From: Anaeromyces robustus
Lineage: Eukaryota; Neocallimastigomycota; Neocallimastigomycetes; Neocallimastigales; Neocallimastigaceae
Reading direction: 5' to 3'
Assembly: GCA_002104895.1 (NCBI GenBank)
Contig: MCFG01000433.1
Coordinates: 1 to 53,137, forward strand
Length of the DNA: 53,137 nucleotides
This document shows positions 47,258 through 53,137 of the stretch, piece after piece. Within the stretch, counting starts at the first letter, position 1, and the number at the start of each line of letters is the position of its first letter. A model generated the notes under the pieces. That model made no database searches and was not told the DNA's origin. It worked only from the letters and a program-made list of their open reading frames with translations. A program made the position numbers and the translations under genes.

Positions 47258-49434
47258 GAGAACTAGTAGTAGTAGTAGTAGTCGTAGTAGTTGTAGTGGT
47301 TTTAATATTTTCATCATTTAAAGTATTGGTAACGTAAGTTTGACATTGTTCATTTCTAAGTTTAATCCATTGTTTAAGACCAAAATCAGCTGAATTACGA
47401 TTAACACTAGGATTATAATCAACTATATCATAATTAATATTACCAACAAAGTCATCAAGTGTATAATGATTAACATAACCTGGAATTTCATTATCTAATT
47501 TATCAATCAAACCAAAGTTCCATACAATATCAACTTCAATTAAATTTCTAATATTTTCAATGAGAGGTGAAATACTATCAACATTGAAAACTTTATCAAG
47601 AGTATCTTTCATGATTTCATTATATCTATTTTTAATAATATCATGATTAAAAAGAGCACCAACGAAATAATTATCTTTATTAACTCTTGCATGATCAGCC
47701 CAATTTATACAATCTTCTGGTTGATCAAGATAATTAGTATTAAAACGATTAGATCCTTTATTTCCATGGAAAGTACCATCAAAATCGTATGGAATTATTT
47801 GATATTTATTTTGTTCTGGGTTATAGTAAAGAGCATAATTTCCACTATTAGCCCAAAAGTTATCATAAGCAAAAGTAAGAGATTCAATTACCATTTGTCT
47901 AAGAAGTGATTCAAGATTAAAGAATTTTTCTAAAGCATCTACTGCTGCTTGTGATTGATCATTTTGATATTGATCAACCCAATTAGCATAAGTTTTAGTA
48001 AAATGAGCAAGTCTATAATAATCATTTCCATTAGCTTTTGGATCATTTTCATCAATTTCATCAATTTCATAAGAACCAGTATTATAATCTTTTGCAGTTT
48101 CACCTAAATATTCAAGTGAAGCACCAGCATAAGTTTTATAACTTGTACCTGTATGAGCTTTATCATTACCATGAACGGCAGAAGAAAGCCAATTACTACC
48201 TACAGTATCAACTAAATTATATAAACCATAAATATCATCATTAATCATAATTCTAGCATAAGCACTACTATAAGTTGGAACACCAATAGATTTATATAAT
48301 TCTACAGATAATTTATCACGCATTAAAGTAGGTTCATTTGCACCAGCTCTAAATTTAAGTGTTTTTCTACCAAAAATTTTTTTATTAACTTTAAATTTCC
48401 AAGACAATTTTCTATAAAAACGACTATCATAACCAATTAACTGAGCTGTACCAGTTCTTTGATAAGTTTCAGTTTTAGTAATAAAATTAATAGTACAATT
48501 AACTGGTGTCTCATTTTTTACACCATTTAAAAATGGATTATATTTCAAATTACTATATTCAGATTCATCACATTTAGCATATAATGTATATATTTCATTA
48601 TCATCATATTCTTGATATTTATTAGTACCACTATTAAAAAGAGGATCATAAACTTTTGGAAGAGAAGAAACATTGATATCTTTGTTTTCTCTTTAATTAT
48701 TATTTTTAATTTTTTATTTTAAAATTTTATTTTAGAGTTAAAAAAAGTTTTTTTTTTACTTTATAATTAATTTTTTTAAAAGAAAAAAAAATAAAAAAAG
48801 AATAAATCATAGTTACCTATCATATACTTCATTGATTGATGAAGTTTCAGAAGTATACGTTCTTTCCTTTTTTTCTTCTTCAACAACATTGCCATCTTTA
48901 TCTAATACTACATATTTATAGTTATTATTTGATTCAGATTCAATAGTAGTAGTAAATACTAAATAGAAAAATAAAACAAAATAATATTTAATTAATATAA
49001 TGTTAAAAAAGTATTAATCTATTTAATCTATTTAATATATTTAATATTATCATTATAAAAGTTAAATAATTCTTTTATCTAATAATTACAAGGAAATTCT
49101 GATGATTCCATCTTTATAACTTTATCATTGTATTTTAAACCAATATCATAAGAGGGACCTTTAAGAGATACAACATTAAATTTCCAAGATTCAGCTATAT
49201 TCAATATTTATTTATATTTTAAATAAAATAATATTAATGTTTACATATATATAATAGTTCAATATTGGGAAATTTTTATTAAATTTTCAATTTGAGAATA
49301 ATAAAAAAGAATAGAATAAAATAATTATAATTAATATATAAAATTAATTTTAATAAAATATATTTTATAATTTTAAAACCTTTAATTAAAGCTGTAAAAC
49401 TTGTAAGAGCAAGTGACAATAATTCAAATTTCAT
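46215..49434 (-). CDS. Secreted CotH kinase-like protein with four CBM18 modules (copy D)
   Basis: Exons 49434-49380, 49194-49090, 48958-48817 and 48690-46215 join in frame to 925 residues. A leader (MKFELLSLALTSFTALIK) precedes AESWKFNVVSLKGPSYDIG. CotH motifs: LKFRAGANEPTLMRDKLS, GLYNLVDTVG, LRQMVIESLTFAYDNFWAN, IIPYDFDGTFHG. A long TTTTSSPTTTT linker leads to CBM18 modules at about 632-671, 717-756, 801-840 and 885-925. The first two are a distinct pair (WRCGPEYGACSDAGHCCSKY) preceded by PTSDVPW instead of PTSTVSS; the last two resemble those of the other copies. Thus this gene has made its own internal duplication. It is the most diverged and rightmost member of the cluster. As for its sisters, chitin binding is known for CBM18, while the kinase substrate and cell location (wall or extracellular) are inferred. 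Confidence 0.93.
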
Positions 49435-50932
49435 TTTAGAAAATCACTTTTCAAAAAAGTATATTTTCAATTAAATAAAAAAAATTATAAATATATAAAT
49501 ATGCGTTTTTATATATATATATTTTTTTTTAATATTAGAATTAATAAAAAAGTTAAAGTGTTTTTAATAAAAATGGAAAGTAATAGTTTTAAATGAATTA
49601 TTGAAGAAATAAAAAAAAAGAAAAAAGAAATGTATAAATATTTATTTTCTTTTATTCTATTAGATTCAGTAATTTAGATATTAATATCTTTTTTTTTTTT
49701 TTTTTTAATTAAATTTTTAATTTATTATTTTAATTAAAATTTTTTTATTTAATTATTCTAATAAGATTATATAATAAAAAAATGAATAATTAAATTTTAA
49801 TTTTATTTTTTATTTATTTATTTATTTATTTATTTTATTTATTTTATTTATTTTATTTATTTTATTTATTTTTTATTATTTCTTTGATGATTATTAATTA
49901 AATAATTTTATATATACTTGGGATTGTTATTGATTATTTAAAATTTTATTTCAAATAAAAAATTTTAAAAAAGAAGTATTAAAATGAAATGTAAAAATAA
50001 AAAAAAAAAAATAAAGTATTAGTTATATATTTTATTGTTATTGCATGTATAAATAATGTATAAATAAAGTAACTATAATTATACATATTATGTTTTTTTT
50101 TTTTTTTATAAAAAATATAAATAATTATGATTTATCCAAACTATTTTATTGAATTAAATTAAAAAAAAAAAGTTAAAAAACTATTATATTAAATTAATAT
50201 ATTTATGTAAATTCATTGAATATAATTTAAAAAGAATAATAAAAAGGTAAAATAGTAAATTATTTTATACAAATTATAATATAATTTACCATTTATTTTG
50301 CTATAAAAAAATTATAAAAAGTACTTATTTTATATAAAAGTAAATTTCTATTGTATTTTTATCATATAAATTGTCTCGATGTTTCGTAACCAAATATATA
50401 TATGTATATATATTGAATTAAAATTAATATTTATATTGCTTATATTATGATTTTTATGAAATTTTTATTTTGAATAGATATTTATTAAATAAATTTTTTT
50501 TATTATTATAAAAAGTTACATATTCTAATTTTAATAATATTAATTATGTAAGTTTTTATGGAATGTAAATGAATCAATATATAGAATTTTATTTTATTTT
50601 TTTTTTAAGGAAAAATTAATTTAAATTTAAAAAAAAAAAATAAATAAATAAATAAATTAATAATCAATTAATAAGTAAGTTTTAAATTTCGGATAAAAGA
50701 TGGCACTGTATTACTTTAAAAGATATTTTAATTTGTTGTCAAAAAGAAAAAAAATAAAATAAAATATAATAAAAATATAAATAAATTTATGGAAACTAAT
50801 TAAAATATTTAACCAATAATCTTATTATAGCTTTTTTTTTTTTATAAAAGTTCTTATTTGGTAATTAATAAGAAATATATAAATCATAATTGTTATTGAA
50901 ACTGTGATTATTAGTATTTTTGGATAAAGGTT

Positions 50933-50935
<3 letters not shown>
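49435..50935. other. AT-rich intergenic region upstream of CotH copy D
   Basis: No gene seen. It contains T-runs and an ATTTATTTT-type minisatellite at about 49811-49872. The left end must include the copy D promoter. Confidence 0.6.
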
Positions 50936-50975
<40 letters not shown>

Positions 50976-53137
50976 GCACACAATTTGTACGTCAACTTTA
51001 TTGAATTTAAATATTAAAATACATGAATCATAAAAAAAACACATAATGAAAAAAATGATACTAAAAAAAATAAAAACCAGTAAAATATTATAGATAATAA
51101 TAGATAATACTGGAGGAAAAAAAGAAGTATAATAATATTTAAAAACAATAAATCCATACAGCCCTTAATTCTAAATATAGAATTAAAGTAAAATTGATCT
51201 ATCCTATTCCACTAGGGTCGGAAATAGGATCGGCATTTGCCCTACTAGGCTGTCCTACTGTGTTATCAGCATTGACGTTCCTGGAGAGGTTGGTTTTAAA
51301 TTTATTGAATAATATATGTTGTCTTTTACAGACAACAGGCATGATATCATTCAATAGAGCCGCAGATCGCAACAAGAATGGGGATTTTGAATAAGTACCA
51401 GATTCAGTCTGACACTTAAACAAACATTCCCATTCCTTTTTGTATGGACTATTGTTAATTCTATCACTAAAACCATAATCTCTACCACCAATTAAAAAAA
51501 TATATATTCTATACCTATTAACTATTTTTTTACTACCTAATATATCTATATTACTTATACTATTATTACTACTTTTATAACCCTTAACAATATTATTTAT
51601 TCTATTATCCACACTAGGGTTATTACTGGTCCTAACTAAACTATTAAAAAGACTATCTAAAAAATAAAAAAAATTTCTATCTAAATCAGAGAAGTGATCA
51701 ATACGAAGATTTTTAAATAAGAAACAATTTATAAACCAATGATCAATTCTCTGATAACTGTCACAATGGAAACAACATGAACAACAATTAGGACAAGAAT
51801 TATTAATCATTTTAGCAGCTTTTGCAACTCTAGCATCGATTTTATATCCACATCTTGCCCTAAGTATCCACCGAAAACCTTTGCTATATTCAGGAAATTC
51901 TAGATTAAGCTTTAAGTAACTTCTTGATTCTTCAAAGTTGTACAATTTATAAGTTTTAGCTTTAATTGATTTATCACTGTTCATGTCTCTGTCCCAATAG
52001 AATTCCATAATTTCTTTAGTAGAGGATGAAATATTGTTTAATTTATCATTTAATATTTTACTTTCTTTGTCCCAAGTCCATTTTCTTGTTGTAGCAACAT
52101 TATTAACTATCTTTGAGATAATGCAGTTGGAGTCCTTCCACTTATTAAAACATCTAACCTGAGCTAAAGCACATTTACCAGAAAGTGGAGGAATATTGAG
52201 TTCTTTTGAGATGCAATAAATAGAAACAAAAGAATTAGGTTTCGAGTAGCCTAAAATCCAATAAAAACCTTTGTTAATTATTGTTTGTGTAGAACTAGTA
52301 TTGTTTTTGTTAGAACCAAGCAAAGGCGCGTAATAGGAAACTTGTCCAATAACTTTTGCAGAGAATAAAGTTCTTTTAAGAGGAATAGGAATCAGATCAT
52401 TTCTTAAAAAACCCTGAATTGAAAACAAAGCCTTACTAACTTTATTTTTCATTTTACTAATAACGAATTTTAAATCTAGAGTTTTGTGAAAGGGAACACC
52501 AAGGTAAGTATAACAATCTGTTTTAGGGATTGCGATTCCTGTTAAATAAAAGGTAGGGTCCTCTCTAAGAATATATTCCGAATTTTCATGTCTAACAGCA
52601 AATGTGCCACATTTATTAATTCCAAAAGTCATCTCGTTGTCCTTAGCCCATTTACCAACTAAACGAAGAAGTTTGTTCATACGAGATCTACTAGGGGCAC
52701 AAAGAACAATATCATCAGCAAATAATCCTCCACAACAATATTCAGTATCTATTTTCACACCATTATGCAGGCAATCGTTGAAGATGTCGTTGATAAACAA
52801 ATTAAAAAGTATAGGAGATAAGGGACATCCTTGTCGAACTCCTTTAAGTATTCTGAAAGAATCGGAAAATTGTCCATTAATTTTAACACAAGCTTTGGAA
52901 GACAGATATAGGTTCTCCAAAAATTGAAAGCATTTTCCTTGTATACCAAGAGTATAAATTTTCGACAAGATGTTATATATGGGCACAGAATCGTAAGCTT
53001 TTTTAAGGTCCAGAAAAGCTATATAAGTATCTTCCCCTTTGAATTTACGTCTTTGACAAATAGAAAGAATAGAGATATAAAGACTAATACATTCTTCCTT
53101 ATTCCGAAAGCCAAATTGTTCTGGTCTGATGAATCCA
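50936..53137 (-). mobile_element. LINE (non-LTR retrotransposon) with open reverse-transcriptase ORF, 5' end outside window
   Basis: The minus-strand poly(A) (T-run 50936-50972) and a ~226-nt 3' UTR follow an ORF that ends with TAG at 51199 and is open to the right edge (about 645 codons). From the edge leftward it reads PEQFGFRNKEE, then motif A AFLDLKKAYDSVP (~53.0 kb), the fingers/palm motif GVRQGCPLSPILFNLFIND (~52.83 kb), the catalytic FADDIVL (~52.71 kb), and thumb-like sequence. A Cys/His cluster CPNCCSCCFHCDSYQRIDHW with a further Cys lies at ~51.8 kb, and the protein ends ADPISDPSGIG. This order (RT, then C-terminal Cys/His motif, no RNase H seen) is that of LINEs that encode an endonuclease further 5'. 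The clade cannot be assigned without the 5' part. No break is visible, so this copy looks young and may be active. It is the source type for the three fragments at 33-42 kb. Confidence 0.95.

Noticed and set aside
46743-47321. 192-residue Ser/Thr/Ile-rich plus-strand frame
   Set aside because: It is antisense to the CBM18 region of CotH copy D, kept open by its repetitive codons.

Overview
The window looks like nuclear DNA from an anaerobic gut fungus (Neocallimastigomycota; Piromyces, Neocallimastix or Anaeromyces type). Four things point there: extreme AT richness with long homopolymers and AAT/AAAT microsatellites; short AT-rich GT-AG introns; host proteins packed with Asn, Ser and Thr runs; and a tandem family of secreted CotH-kinase proteins carrying hevein-type chitin-binding modules (CBM18). 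The genus cannot be fixed from the sequence alone. No tRNA, rRNA, CRISPR or bacterial feature was seen.

Layout. (1) 1-3539, minus strand: a Kin4-type Ser/Thr protein kinase with five visible exons and a very long acidic, Ser/Asn-rich tail that runs off the left edge. (2) 3540-16584: about 13 kb without an intact gene. It holds a five-copy array of a ~104-bp repeat (about 9.85-10.39 kb) and a decayed leucine-rich-repeat gene on the minus strand (about 11.98-13.47 kb). (3) 16585-22227, plus strand: a three-exon DENND6 (FAM116) homologue of about 1700 residues whose DENN parts are separated by large low-complexity inserts. (4) 22228-24802: simple repeats between convergent gene ends. (5) 24803-49434, minus strand: four tandem CotH-CBM18 paralogues, A to D from left to right. 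All share one exon plan (first three exons 55, 105 and 142 nt). They carry 4, 1, 3 and 4 CBM18 modules. Copy B has a 2-nt frameshift; the others are open. (6) 50936 to the right edge, minus strand: a young LINE whose reverse-transcriptase ORF is open as far as the window shows.

The spacers between A, B and C are themselves duplicates. They have since been altered by LINE insertions (33.2-34.4, 40.1-41.4 and 41.51-41.65 kb), by an insert carrying a decaying membrane-protein gene fragment (31.8-33.0 kb), and by two palindromes. Because the spacers are paralogous, filled and empty insertion sites can be compared within this one window. One LINE fragment has a clean 12-bp target-site duplication, and another sits inside an AAT microsatellite.

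No linked pathway is evident. The kinase and DENND6 are housekeeping genes (cell-cycle/polarity signalling and Rab activation). The CotH-CBM18 cluster is the accessory part: secreted, apparently chitin-binding, kinase-fold proteins diversifying by tandem duplication and by turnover of their modules.
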